Shown here in pieces: positions 22,788 through 31,703 of a stretch of DNA of 34,745 bases; the first letter of the stretch is position 1, and each line of letters begins with the position of its first letter. The notes below the pieces were generated by a model, which was given only the letters and a program-made list of their open reading frames with translations, had not been told where the DNA came from and ran no database searches. The DNA comes from an uncultured Dehalococcoidia bacterium (GTDB taxonomy: Bacteria; Chloroflexota; Dehalococcoidia; GIF9; UBA5629). The DNA is taken from NCBI GenBank assembly GCA_937975645.1, contig CALJTV010000002.1:1-34745 (forward strand), read 5' to 3'. The translations under genes and the position numbers were made by a program.

Positions 22788-23087
22788 TTAATCTAAGCCC
22801 TCCAGAAATGCCCTGACGTTTTTGCCCAGCACGCTGTGGTTGTAGCCGCCTTCGAGGACAGCGAACCTCCTACCCTGACAGTTCTTGTCCGCCGCCTTCT
22901 TGATGAGCTTTCCGATAATGCCATAGTCCTCGGTGGTGAGTTCCCCGCCCCAGTCAGCAACGTGGTGGTCGAAGCCGGCGGAGACAGCCAGCACCAAATA
23001 GCTACTGTCCTGTTCCAGCCTGCCGGGGCTGACAGCGGGGTCTGAGGAATAGACCTCCAGAAACCGTGGGTGGTACACCACCTTCAT
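22788..23087 (-). pseudogene. Histone-deacetylase-family remnant with in-frame internal deletion
   Basis: Ninety-nine residues that join the N-terminus of a bacterial/archaeal HDAC-like (acetoin-utilisation) protein, MKVVYHPRFLEVYSSDPA, directly to its C-terminal third (VLAVSAGFDHHVADWGG, LEGGYNHSVLG). The junction is near 23010, after GRLE. About 150-200 residues are missing, including the His-His pair and the Asp-x-His zinc ligands; only the last zinc-binding Asp and the Gly-Gly-Tyr remain. The frame is open throughout, so the deletion was in frame, yet the product cannot be an active deacetylase. Intact relatives are about 250-340 residues. It lies after the two acyl-CoA dehydrogenases. 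It could still be expressed, but I regard it as a broken gene. Confidence 0.8.
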
Positions 23088-23127
23088 TGCGCCAGCCCCT
23101 ACAGACCAGAAGTAACGCGTGGCCTGA

Positions 23128-24321
23128 CTATTTAAGCTGCTCTCTGGTGAAGTCGAGGATGCGGCGGGCGACCACTAGCATATTTATCTGTCCAGTGCCC
23201 TCGAAGATATCGTTTATCTTGGCGTCACGCATCCATTTTTCCACCAGGTATTTCCTCGAGTAGCCCAACGGTCCCAGTATCTCGACAGCCTTCTGGGTAA
23301 TTCTGGTGGCGGCTAGACCAGCCTTCACCTTTGCCATGGACGACTCGAGGTTGTTAGGCTGGAACTGGCTCATCATCCAAACTGCCCTCAGCATCAGCAT
23401 CTTGGCTGCCTTGTACTGGGACTCCATTTCCATAACGTCGCGCTCCAGAGCGGTGAGCTTCTGACGGGGTAGGCCATAGCGGATCTTGACGCCTTCTTTC
23501 TCCAGTGTCTCCTTGACGAAGTCGAGCGCTGCCCTGGCGACGCCGATTGCCATGGCGGCGATGATGGGGCGGGTGGCATCGAAGGTTGCCATCGCCTTCT
23601 TGAAGCCGGAGGTATCGGTCTTGTCCACCTTCCTCACTTCTGGGCTGCCGAGGATGTTGTCAAAGGGGATACGGCAGTTGTCAAACACCAGGGTGACGGT
23701 GTCGCTCGCCCTGATGCCCAGCTTCTTCTCCTGTTTCTCCACCTTTACGCCCGGAGTGCCGGCCTCGACGACGAACGGTTTCATGCCAGCCCTGCCCGCG
23801 GTCTTGTCCACCGTAGCCCAGACAACAGTAAGTCCGTTGGACTTCTCCATCGCCCGTTTTCCGGCGGTGACGAAGATCTTCTCACCGTTGATCACCCACT
23901 CATTGTCCTCGCGGACGGCGGTGGTGTTGATGGCGGCAGTGTCCGAGCCGCAGTGGGGCTCGGTCATCGCCATAGCACCCCAGCAGGGCTTGTCCTCACC
24001 GTAGCGCTTGAGGAACCTTTCTATCTGCTCCCTGGTGCCGGAGGCGAAGACAGCAGCACCGCCAAGCCCCGGACCGGGCATTGCCAGCATCAGTCCGGCG
24101 TCACCCCAGCAGTACTCCTCGACCCTCAGCGCCGCCGCCACGCCCAAGCCGAAGACGCCGCCCTGTGACCTCAACCCCATGGACTTCTGGATGAACTCCT
24201 CGGGCTCCTCGTGCTCGTGCTCATCGTAATAGCGGGAGATGGGGCGCATGAATTCTTCAGCGAACTTATGTGCCGCTTCTATGGTCGTTTTTTCTTCGGG
24301 TGAAAGTTCAAAGTCTATCAT
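23128..24321 (-). CDS. Acyl-CoA dehydrogenase
   Basis: A 397-residue flavoprotein that oxidises an acyl-CoA to the enoyl-CoA with FAD, passing electrons to an electron-transfer flavoprotein. N-terminal helical domain, then the beta domain with AMTEPHCGSDTAA and WVINGEKIFVT, then the C-terminal helical domain with RPIIAAMAIGVARAALDF and QYKAAKMLMLRAVW. The catalytic base is present as Glu374 in DIFEGTGQIN. AAGGAGGT precedes the ATG. It follows another acyl-CoA dehydrogenase by 21 bases in the same operon. Chain length and branching of the substrate cannot be deduced. Confidence 0.94.
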   Translation of the reverse strand: MIDFELSPEEKTTIEAAHKFAEEFMRPISRYYDEHEHEEPEEFIQKSMGLRSQGGVFGLGVAAALRVEEYCWGDAGLMLAMPGPGLGGAAVFASGTREQIERFLKRYGEDKPCWGAMAMTEPHCGSDTAAINTTAVREDNEWVINGEKIFVTAGKRAMEKSNGLTVVWATVDKTAGRAGMKPFVVEAGTPGVKVEKQEKKLGIRASDTVTLVFDNCRIPFDNILGSPEVRKVDKTDTSGFKKAMATFDATRPIIAAMAIGVARAALDFVKETLEKEGVKIRYGLPRQKLTALERDVMEMESQYKAAKMLMLRAVWMMSQFQPNNLESSMAKVKAGLAATRITQKAVEILGPLGYSRKYLVEKWMRDAKINDIFEGTGQINMLVVARRILDFTREQLK

Positions 24322-24342
24322 CGTTTCAGTACCTCCTTGCTT

Positions 24343-25437
24343 TTATACCATCGCCATGCCATCGAAGGTGGCGAAGCCTCGACCGTTGCGGAACCACAGC
24401 TCCACGGGATGTTCGCGGACATAGCCGTGACCTCCGAGTATCTGCACTCCCCTGTCGGTGGCGGTCATCACCATATCATCGGCGTAAAACTTAACCAGAG
24501 ATGCCTCTCTGGTGGCTTCCATCTTTTTGTCCAGCATCCAGGCGGCTTCCCACACCATCAGCCTGGTGGCGTCTATCTCGATAGCCGTCTCAGCCAGCAT
24601 GAAGGCGATAGCCTGTCTGGAGGCTATGGGCTCGCCGAAGGCGACGCGGGTCTTGGCGTAGTCGCGGGCATATTCGTAAGATGCCTTTGCCACCCCGACT
24701 GCCATTGCCGCCAGGGCGACGCGGGAACAATTGAGCAGGCGGTTGAAGTCGCAGCCCTTATCACCGCCGAGGCGGTTTTCTCTGGGCACGCGGCAGTCTT
24801 TTAGCGCCAGCTCGTAGGTCGCCAGCGCTTTGATGCCCATATTCTTTTCCCGCTCCTTTATCTCCAGTCCCGGCGTACCTTTATCGACGATGAACCCCTG
24901 CGTCTGCCCGTCTTCGGCGGCATACACCAGGATAGCCTCTGATTCGGCAGCCAGCGGCACAAAGCACTTTTCACCGTTGAGCACATAGCTATCGCCGTTT
25001 TTACTTGCCGTGGTGGACAGCGCGTTGGGGTCGAAGTTAAATTTGGGCTCTACGAGTGCCGCAGTGGCTGCGGTGAACTTGGCACCACAGAACAAAGGGA
25101 GGTATTTCTTTTTTTGCTGTTCAGTGCCCATCTCTAGGATAGGCAAAACGAAAAGGGAGGGGCAGAGGACATGCATCGCCATAGACAAGTCCCCCCAGGC
25201 AAGCTCTTCGGCGATAAGTACCCCGGTGAGCACTGAGCGCTCACCGCCCGCGCCGCCGTACGACTCGGGGATACAACTGGAGACCAGCCCCAGTCCCCAT
25301 GCGGTCTCGATGACCTTCTGGGGGATCTCGCCGTTCTCGTCGCATTCCCGATAGACCTTGCGCATCTCATCGGTGGCGAACTGCTTCACCATGTTGACTA
25401 TCATCTGTTGTTCTTCGGTTGGACTGAAGGAAATCAT
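24343..25437 (-). CDS. Acyl-CoA dehydrogenase-like protein with altered catalytic-base position
   Basis: A 364-residue relative of the next gene, first of the pair. The N-terminal helical domain, the beta domain (ALVEPKFNFDPNAL, SYVLNGEKCFVP) and the C-terminal domain (CSRVALAAMAVGVAKASYEYARDYAKTR; GVQILGGHGYVREHPVE) are all there. Two differences: the usual T-E-P-x-x-G-S-D flavin/substrate loop is VEPKFNFDP, and the catalytic EGT position near the C-terminus reads ATFDGMAMV, with Asp359 for Glu, after which the protein ends without the final helix. The enzyme may use another base, act on an unusual substrate, or serve as a partner of the second dehydrogenase. AAAGGAG precedes the ATG; a strong promoter lies 75-100 bp upstream. 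Confidence 0.9.
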   Translation of the reverse strand: MISFSPTEEQQMIVNMVKQFATDEMRKVYRECDENGEIPQKVIETAWGLGLVSSCIPESYGGAGGERSVLTGVLIAEELAWGDLSMAMHVLCPSLFVLPILEMGTEQQKKKYLPLFCGAKFTAATAALVEPKFNFDPNALSTTASKNGDSYVLNGEKCFVPLAAESEAILVYAAEDGQTQGFIVDKGTPGLEIKEREKNMGIKALATYELALKDCRVPRENRLGGDKGCDFNRLLNCSRVALAAMAVGVAKASYEYARDYAKTRVAFGEPIASRQAIAFMLAETAIEIDATRLMVWEAAWMLDKKMEATREASLVKFYADDMVMTATDRGVQILGGHGYVREHPVELWFRNGRGFATFDGMAMV

Positions 25438-25509
25438 AACATGCTCCTTTCTCGTTTTAAGTCAATCGTGTGCCCGAGGCTCGTCAAGCACAGGTGGACA
25501 CAGTCGTTA

Positions 25510-25538
25510 ATGATAGCATATGGCGAAAGCAGCGTCAA
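25510..25538 (-). promoter_or_regulatory. Sigma70-type promoter of the acyl-CoA dehydrogenase operon
   Basis: Minus strand TTGACG (25538-25533), 17-bp spacer, TATCAT (25515-25510). Confidence 0.7.
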
Positions 25539-25562
25539 AATGCACCCTCTTGTCCAGTCAAA

Positions 25563-25597
25563 CACCATTTTGTTTTCTTGGCAACATGGTGTAGAAT
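25563..25597 (+). promoter_or_regulatory. Promoter with embedded inverted repeat upstream of the glycyl radical enzymes
   Basis: TTGTTT (25570-25575), 16-bp spacer, TAGAAT (25592-25597). The arms CACCAT (25563-25568) and ATGGTG (25586-25591) form an inverted repeat that brackets the -35 and abuts the -10, a plausible repressor site. A second small palindrome, TTGG-cata-CCAA, lies at 25619-25630. Confidence 0.45.
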
Positions 25598-25652
25598 TTT
25601 GTCGTAAGTTGGGAAGGCTTGGCATACCAAAATCTTTACAAGGGGGAACGCT

Positions 25653-28154
25653 ATGAAGGCTGCTAAAGTCGCGGTAAGCCAGAAGGAAGGCAAGGTCACC
25701 CGCGAGGGCGAGTATGTTCCGGAGCGTATCAAAAGGATGCGGGAGCGCCTGCTCACAACCACCTTCAAGCTGGACATTGAAAGGGCAAAGTACTATACCA
25801 GGGCATACAAGCAGACTGAGGGACAGCCTCCGTGTTTCCGCGCCGCCAAAGGGCTAGAGGAAACGCTGCGCAACATACCCATCAGGATTGAGGACGAAGA
25901 GCTGATCGTAGGTTCTAAGTCGACAAAGGACTGGGCTGACCCCATCTATGTGGAGGCATCAACGGGCCAACCGCACATCATACTGGCGCTGTCACTGTAC
26001 GGGACAGGAAAGAGTGTGGAGGAGTGGGTTGCGGAGGCTGCGGAAGTCCGTGGGGGTGCCCTGGGGGCGAGAGGACCGAGTTTCTGGAAAGAGATGCCCA
26101 ACATCTCGAAGGAGGAGTACCGGGAGCTCAAAGAGGAGATAGTGCCTTACTGGAAGGACAAGACCGTCCATGTCCTCAAGCTGGCTGCCTGGCGTGAGAA
26201 CGGCATCATTGCTGAGGACGGCAGTACCAGGGCACTGGAGGGCTGGTTTGTCAGCGATGTGCCGCCCCAGGGGCATGTGACCGTGGGGATCAAGAAGGTA
26301 CTTGACATGGGGTTCAAGGGTATTGCCCGCCAGGCGGCGGAGAGGCTGGCTGCCTTTCGCGAGGATTTCGAGAAGGGGAAGCTGGAGGAGAAGGCTTATT
26401 TGAGGAAAAAGGACTTTCTGGAGGCGGTGCAGATTGTCTCCAGTGCGGTGTGCCATTTCGCCGAGCGCTACGCGCGGCTGGCTGAAGAAATGGCGCAAAA
26501 AGCAGAGGGGCGGAGGAGGCAGGAGCTGCTTGAGATTGCTGAACGCTTGTGGCATGTGCCTGCTGAGCCGCCGCGGAACTTCATGGAAGCTGTCCAGGCT
26601 GTGTGGCTAACTCAGGTGGTGGTGTTGATCAGCTACGGTGGCAACTCCATTACCTGCCCGGGCAGAGTGGACCAGTTCCTCTACCCGTACTACAAGCGGG
26701 ATATTGAAGCTGGGAGGATCACCCGTGAGCAAGCCCTGGAGGCGTTGATGGAGTACATCGTTAAGCTTGCCACCAACGTCTACTTCGGCCCCAACAATGT
26801 TACCATCGGTGGCATCGACAAAAACGGCGAGGACGCGGTGAACGAGGTGAGCTATCTCTTCCTCGAAGCCCACAGAAGGCTTAAGGGCTGCGGGCGCTCC
26901 GGGCTGGCGGTGAGGATCTTCCCGGGAAAGACGCCGCGCGAGTTCCTACTCAAAGCCTGCGAGGTCCATCGGGACTGTGCCGGTGTTGCCTTCTATAATG
27001 ACGATGTGGTGATTAAAGGGCTTCTGGAAGACGGTTATTCGCTGGAGGATGCCAGGAACTACTCAATCGTCGGCTGTGCCGAGCCCACCGGCACAGGGAA
27101 CAATAACGGCTATACCGCCACCAACGGCGTCCTGCTGGCGGCTGTGCTGGAGCTAGTCTTGAATGAGGGGAGAAGATATCCCGTGAGGTGGAAGCAAGTG
27201 GCGCAACCCGTAGCCCCTGTGTCCTCCTTCAAGACGTTCGAAGATCTGAAGAAGGCGATCGAGGAACAGCTTTCCCGCTCTGTCGAGGCGTGCGTAAAGG
27301 CGGGCTATTTAAAGGACCAGGTAATCGCCGAGCATTACCCGTTGCCACTGCTTTCGGCGACGATTGAGGGCTGTGTGGAGTCCGGTGAGGACGTCACCCG
27401 AGGTGGTGCCCGCTATACCCATTCTGCTATAGGTAACTGCTCACTGGCGACCGTTGTCGATTCGCTGGCTGCCATCAAATGGGCGGTGTTCGACCAGAAG
27501 CTGGTCACAATGGAAGAGCTCGCCGAATGTCTGCGCAATAACTTCCGGGGAAGGGAGGACTTGAGGCAACGGTTACTCCGTGCGCCAAAGTACGGCAACG
27601 ATGACCCCTCTGTTGATGAGCTGGCGGTGTGGGTCACTGATGCTTATAACAAAGCGGTCAGGAAACACAGGTTCTGGATGGGCGGTGTCCACAGACCATA
27701 TATGCTTTCCTCGGCGACCCATGTCGCCTGGGGGGCGACGGTAGGTGCTACTCCTGATGGCAGGCTGGCAGGGATGCCGCTGTCCAACGGGATCACTCCT
27801 TCCAACGGGATGGAGCGCAACGGCTTGACCGCTGTCATGTGCTCGGCAGCCAAGGTCTGCGCTGTCCCGGTAAGCGACGGCACCATACTCAATGCCATTG
27901 TCAACCCGCTGAGCATAAAAACGGACGAGGGCTTGAACAAGTTTGCCTCTTTGATAGAGGGCTATTTTGCCCTGGGAGGTAGACAAGTACAGTTCAACCC
28001 CATAAGCAAAGAGATGCTACTGGACGCACAAGAGCACCCGGAGGACTATTTAGACCTGATGGTCAAGGTCTCTGGTTTCTCCTTCCGTTTCATCGACCTG
28101 CCCAAGCGCGTGCAGGACGACATCATTGCGCGCACTGAGTTCCAGCTTTCTTAA
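25653..28154 (+). CDS. Glycyl radical enzyme (PFL/glycerol-dehydratase-like), first of a tandem pair
   Basis: An 833-residue, oxygen-sensitive glycyl radical enzyme. The thiyl-radical cysteine is Cys475 in VGCAEPT, with Glu477 two residues on: the C-x-E-P arrangement of dehydratase, C-N/C-S lyase and decarboxylase types rather than the Cys-Cys of pyruvate formate-lyase. The radical-bearing glycine is Gly808 in VKVSGFSFRF, followed by the conserved IDL...QDDIIARTE tail. The rest of the ten-stranded barrel is recognisable (VGSKSTKDWADPIY, PGRVDQFLYPYYKRDI, FGPNNVTIGG, GGARYTHSAIGN). The histidine that glycerol dehydratases have before PGRxDQ is not seen. Start ATG follows AAGGGGGAA. The substrate is unknown. 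Activation needs the radical-SAM enzyme encoded two genes later. Confidence 0.93.
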   Translation: MKAAKVAVSQKEGKVTREGEYVPERIKRMRERLLTTTFKLDIERAKYYTRAYKQTEGQPPCFRAAKGLEETLRNIPIRIEDEELIVGSKSTKDWADPIYVEASTGQPHIILALSLYGTGKSVEEWVAEAAEVRGGALGARGPSFWKEMPNISKEEYRELKEEIVPYWKDKTVHVLKLAAWRENGIIAEDGSTRALEGWFVSDVPPQGHVTVGIKKVLDMGFKGIARQAAERLAAFREDFEKGKLEEKAYLRKKDFLEAVQIVSSAVCHFAERYARLAEEMAQKAEGRRRQELLEIAERLWHVPAEPPRNFMEAVQAVWLTQVVVLISYGGNSITCPGRVDQFLYPYYKRDIEAGRITREQALEALMEYIVKLATNVYFGPNNVTIGGIDKNGEDAVNEVSYLFLEAHRRLKGCGRSGLAVRIFPGKTPREFLLKACEVHRDCAGVAFYNDDVVIKGLLEDGYSLEDARNYSIVGCAEPTGTGNNNGYTATNGVLLAAVLELVLNEGRRYPVRWKQVAQPVAPVSSFKTFEDLKKAIEEQLSRSVEACVKAGYLKDQVIAEHYPLPLLSATIEGCVESGEDVTRGGARYTHSAIGNCSLATVVDSLAAIKWAVFDQKLVTMEELAECLRNNFRGREDLRQRLLRAPKYGNDDPSVDELAVWVTDAYNKAVRKHRFWMGGVHRPYMLSSATHVAWGATVGATPDGRLAGMPLSNGITPSNGMERNGLTAVMCSAAKVCAVPVSDGTILNAIVNPLSIKTDEGLNKFASLIEGYFALGGRQVQFNPISKEMLLDAQEHPEDYLDLMVKVSGFSFRFIDLPKRVQDDIIARTEFQLS

Positions 28155-28174
28155 TTCTAATACAGGAGACAGAT

Positions 28175-30589
28175 ATGAGCCTTCTAACTACTCCGATTAA
28201 GCAGAAACCTGTTTCAGATAGGATAGCGCGACTAAAGCAGCGGTTACTTGCCACCCCCTACGAGGTTGATATTGAAAGGCCACGGTACTATACCAGGGTG
28301 TGGAAGCAGATGGAAAAGGCTCCGCCAGCCATGCGCGCCGCCTGTGCTTTCAGTGAGACGCTACGTAACATGTCCATCAGGATCAATGATGACGAGCTAC
28401 TGGTGGGCTCGAAGACATTCAAGCCGGTAGCCAGCGTGCTCGGGATAGAAAGAAACCTGATAAGCGCTGCAATACGGAAGGCGATGCTAGTGCGCGAAGG
28501 CAAGCTCTCTGAAGAAAGGCTGAAAGCCCTGTCAGGTATGGGCGGACATAGCCCGGAGTTCGACTATGAAGTCTTGCACATGCCTGACGAAGTCTATAGG
28601 GAGTTGAAGGACGAGATCCTCCCTTACTGGGAGGGGAAAGACCTTCGGAGTCTGAAGGCGGAATACTGGAAAAAGAGGGGCGTTGAACCCGATGCCACTG
28701 AGGTAGCACACAGCGTGGACTTGCAGGGGCACATCATCATTGGGCTCAGGCGGGTGCTGGAGATAGGTTTCAATGGTATATTCGAGTGGGCAAGAAAAGC
28801 CGTCGCCGAGCTTAAGCAAGATAGCAAGGACTACCAGGTCCGGAAGGACTTCTATGAGGCTGTCCAGGTTGCAGCTAGGGCAGTATGCGATTTTTCCAAC
28901 CGTTATGCAGCGTTAGCCGAAGACATGGCACAGAAGGCGAGTGGGCAAAGGAGAAAAGAGCTGCTGGAGATAGCCGAGCGTTGCCGCTGGGTGCCAGCTA
29001 ATCCACCACGGAGCTTCATAGAAGCGCTGCAGTCCGTCTGGATGACGCAGGTGGTCCTGGCAATCAGCTATGGCGATGATGGTGTCCATACGGTCGGTAG
29101 GCTTGACCAGCTTTTATATCCCTTCTACAAGCGCGATGTGGAAAATAGCGTGATAACGAGGGAACAGGCGCTGGAGTTCGTTGAGGAGTACCTTATTAAG
29201 GTTTCGTACTTCCTTGTTTTTGGACCAAACAATGTCACCGTGGGAGGGGTTGACCGAAACGGTGAGGACGCGACCAATGAAATCTCCTACATGTTCCTCG
29301 ATGCCCACGATGCTCTCGGGGGTGGCTTACGCAAGAGCTTCAGTGTGAGGATTGCCGCCAAGACGCCGCGGGCTTTTTTGGAAAGGGCTTGCCAAACGCT
29401 CCGCCAGGGTGCTGGAGTTGCATTTTTCAATGATGAGGTCATAATCAGGGACCTTATGAAGGATGGTTATTCGGTCGAGGACGCACGGGACTATGCCATT
29501 GTGGGCTGTGCAGAACCCACCGGTTCGTGTAACAACAATGGCTATACCGCCGGGACCGGCGTGCATTTGACTCAGGTGTTGGAGCTGGCTTTGAACGAGG
29601 GTTGTCGGCTGCGGGACGGCAAACGCGTGGGGGCACCGACCCCACCTGCCAGTACCTTCAAGACCTTTGAAGACGTGAAGGAAGCGTTTCTGGGGCAGCT
29701 TTCTTATGTTGTGTCTGCCGCTGTCAGGCACGGGGACATCAAGGACGAGGTGATCGCCAAGCATTTCCTCAACCCGCTATTGTCGTCCACGATAGAAGGG
29801 TGTCTGGAGAGCGGTTATGACATAGCCCAGGGTGGGGCGCGCTATAGCCATGTAGGGCTTGGTGCGCAGGGTCTTGCCACAGTAGTGAACTCCTTGAGCG
29901 CTATCCGCTGGGCAGTTTTTGAGGAGAAGCTTCTCACCATGGAGGAGCTGGTAAACCACCTGCGCAACAACTTCGCCGACGCTGAGAATGTCAGGCAGCT
30001 ACTGCTTCGCAAGGCTCCGAAATACGGCAACGATGACCCTAAAGTTGACGAACTTGCGGAGTGGGTCACCGCTGTTTTCGAGCAGGAGGTCCGGGGCCAT
30101 AGGTCGAGGGTGCTTAACGGTCCTTATCGCCCCTTGCTGATTTCGTCGGGAACGCAGGTTACGGAGGGGCTGGTCTGCGGGGCTTCAGCCGATGGCAGGG
30201 GGGCTAGGGCGCCGGTGTCCAACGGCATATCCCCCAGCAACGGCACGGAATCCAACGGGGCAACGGCGGTCCTCCATTCAGTTTCTAAGGCGTGCAAGGC
30301 TTATTTGAGCGGCGGTACCACATTTAATATGAACCTTGCACCCGGTCTGATAAAAACCGATGAGGGACTGGACAAACTGGTGTCCATGATCGAAGCCTAC
30401 TTCATTCTGGGCGGGAGACACATTCAGTTCAACCCGGTGGATGTAGAGACCCTGAAAGATGCCCAGAAGCACCCGGAGAACTACCCTGACCTGATAGTCA
30501 AGGTTTCAGGTTACTCGTTCCGTTTCATAGACCTTTCGAAGCCTTTGCAGGACGACATAATAGCCCGAACTGAGTTCGGCGAAATCTGA
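28175..30589 (+). CDS. Glycyl radical enzyme, second of the tandem pair
   Basis: An 804-residue paralogue of the preceding enzyme, beginning 21 bases after its stop with AGGAGA before the ATG. The active site is complete: Cys445 and Glu447 in VGCAEPT, Gly779 in VKVSGYSFRF. It differs from its neighbour near the substrate channel (YGDDGVHTVGRLDQ instead of YGGNSITCPGRVDQ; CNNNGYTAGTGVH instead of GNNNGYTATNGVL), and in the N-terminal third, so the two probably have different substrates or form a hetero-complex rather than being simple duplicates. Same operon, same activase. No microcompartment shell genes are in the window. Confidence 0.93.
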   Translation: MSLLTTPIKQKPVSDRIARLKQRLLATPYEVDIERPRYYTRVWKQMEKAPPAMRAACAFSETLRNMSIRINDDELLVGSKTFKPVASVLGIERNLISAAIRKAMLVREGKLSEERLKALSGMGGHSPEFDYEVLHMPDEVYRELKDEILPYWEGKDLRSLKAEYWKKRGVEPDATEVAHSVDLQGHIIIGLRRVLEIGFNGIFEWARKAVAELKQDSKDYQVRKDFYEAVQVAARAVCDFSNRYAALAEDMAQKASGQRRKELLEIAERCRWVPANPPRSFIEALQSVWMTQVVLAISYGDDGVHTVGRLDQLLYPFYKRDVENSVITREQALEFVEEYLIKVSYFLVFGPNNVTVGGVDRNGEDATNEISYMFLDAHDALGGGLRKSFSVRIAAKTPRAFLERACQTLRQGAGVAFFNDEVIIRDLMKDGYSVEDARDYAIVGCAEPTGSCNNNGYTAGTGVHLTQVLELALNEGCRLRDGKRVGAPTPPASTFKTFEDVKEAFLGQLSYVVSAAVRHGDIKDEVIAKHFLNPLLSSTIEGCLESGYDIAQGGARYSHVGLGAQGLATVVNSLSAIRWAVFEEKLLTMEELVNHLRNNFADAENVRQLLLRKAPKYGNDDPKVDELAEWVTAVFEQEVRGHRSRVLNGPYRPLLISSGTQVTEGLVCGASADGRGARAPVSNGISPSNGTESNGATAVLHSVSKACKAYLSGGTTFNMNLAPGLIKTDEGLDKLVSMIEAYFILGGRHIQFNPVDVETLKDAQKHPENYPDLIVKVSGYSFRFIDLSKPLQDDIIARTEFGEI

Positions 30590-30656
30590 ACTTACTGCGG
30601 ACAAGCAGATAGTCGGACTGAGCGTCCTAAAATCCTAGAGAGGTGGTTGAACTATC

Positions 30657-31622
30657 TTGACTAAATCAAGTAACCTGAGCGGGATGGTCTTCAATATTCA
30701 GCGCCATTCCACCGAGGATGGTCCTGGCATCCGCACCACAGTGTTCCTGAAGGGCTGCCCATTGCAGTGCCCCTGGTGCCACAACCCCGAAGGGATGAAA
30801 ATGCAGCCACAGCTTGTGTGGTATGAGGTCAGGTGCATCGGAGCTACCGAGTGTATAAAAGCCTGCCCCAAGTCGGCTCTGCAACTTACACCCGAGGGTA
30901 TGCTGATCAACAGAGATGCCTGCGACTGCTGTGGTGACTGTGTCAAGGCTTGCCCGGCAGGGGCTCTGGAGGTACTCGGACGCCGTGTCACGGTGGAAGA
31001 GGTGGTTAAGGAAGTAATGCGCGACAAAGTATTTTACGAGAAATCTGGCGGGGGAGTCACTTTGTCGGGTGGTGAGCCGGCGATGCAGTCGGAATTCTCG
31101 CTAGCCCTGATGCAGGCGTTGCACCAACAGGGGGTGCATATCATCTTGGACACCTCTGGAGGGGTAAGCTGGTCCAAGTTGCAGCCTCTGGTGAGACTAG
31201 CTGACCTGGTACTTTATGACATCAAAATAATAGATACAGATAAGCATCTCGAATATACAGGTATCCCGCTGCAGATAGTGTTGGACAATGCCCGTGAGAT
31301 AGCCAAGCTGGGAAAGCCCATGTGGGTGCGGACGCCAGTGGTACCAGGGTATACCGACAGCGAGGGCAACATCAGGGGGATAGCCCGTTTCATCAAAGAG
31401 CACCTCCCCATGGTGGAGAGGTACGATCTGCTCGCCTTCAACAATACCTGCTCGGCAAAGTACCGCCGTCTGGGCCGTGGTTGGCGGTTGGAGGGGCTGG
31501 ACATGCTTACGGCGGAAGACATGGAGTCGCTGGCAGAGGCGGCAAGAAAAGAGGGGCTCGACTTCGTGCACTGGTCTGGTATGGTGAGAAGAAAAACGCC
31601 CCTCGAAGCAGGCTCTTCCTAA
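30657..31622 (+). CDS. Glycyl-radical-enzyme activating radical SAM protein
   Basis: A 321-residue radical SAM enzyme that uses S-adenosylmethionine to put the glycyl radical on one or both enzymes upstream. CPLQCPWC (Cys34, Cys38, Cys41) is the CxxxCxxC cluster motif; SGGEP (SAM binding) follows later. A ferredoxin-like insert has two cysteine groups, as in activases of this non-PFL subclass: Cys60, Cys66, Cys70 and Cys89, Cys92, Cys95, Cys99, with an extra Cys91. The first group lacks the second Cys of CxxCxxCxxxC (Ala63). The start is TTG 30657, eleven bases after AGGTGG; it begins with SGMVFNIQRHSTEDGPGIRT, typical for the family. It is 67 bases after the second enzyme. Confidence 0.94.
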   Translation: MTKSSNLSGMVFNIQRHSTEDGPGIRTTVFLKGCPLQCPWCHNPEGMKMQPQLVWYEVRCIGATECIKACPKSALQLTPEGMLINRDACDCCGDCVKACPAGALEVLGRRVTVEEVVKEVMRDKVFYEKSGGGVTLSGGEPAMQSEFSLALMQALHQQGVHIILDTSGGVSWSKLQPLVRLADLVLYDIKIIDTDKHLEYTGIPLQIVLDNAREIAKLGKPMWVRTPVVPGYTDSEGNIRGIARFIKEHLPMVERYDLLAFNNTCSAKYRRLGRGWRLEGLDMLTAEDMESLAEAARKEGLDFVHWSGMVRRKTPLEAGSS

Positions 31623-31703
31623 TACACGGCGAACAAGCCGATAACCTGAGGAAAGCAGGCATTCCTTGGAGCCTTCTTAATTCAGAGAAAGGAGGTGAGA
31701 ACC

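Noticed and set aside
25992-26555. Minus-strand frame of 187 codons inside the first glycyl radical enzyme
   Set aside because: Complete conservation of the plus-strand enzyme; no motif in the antisense product.
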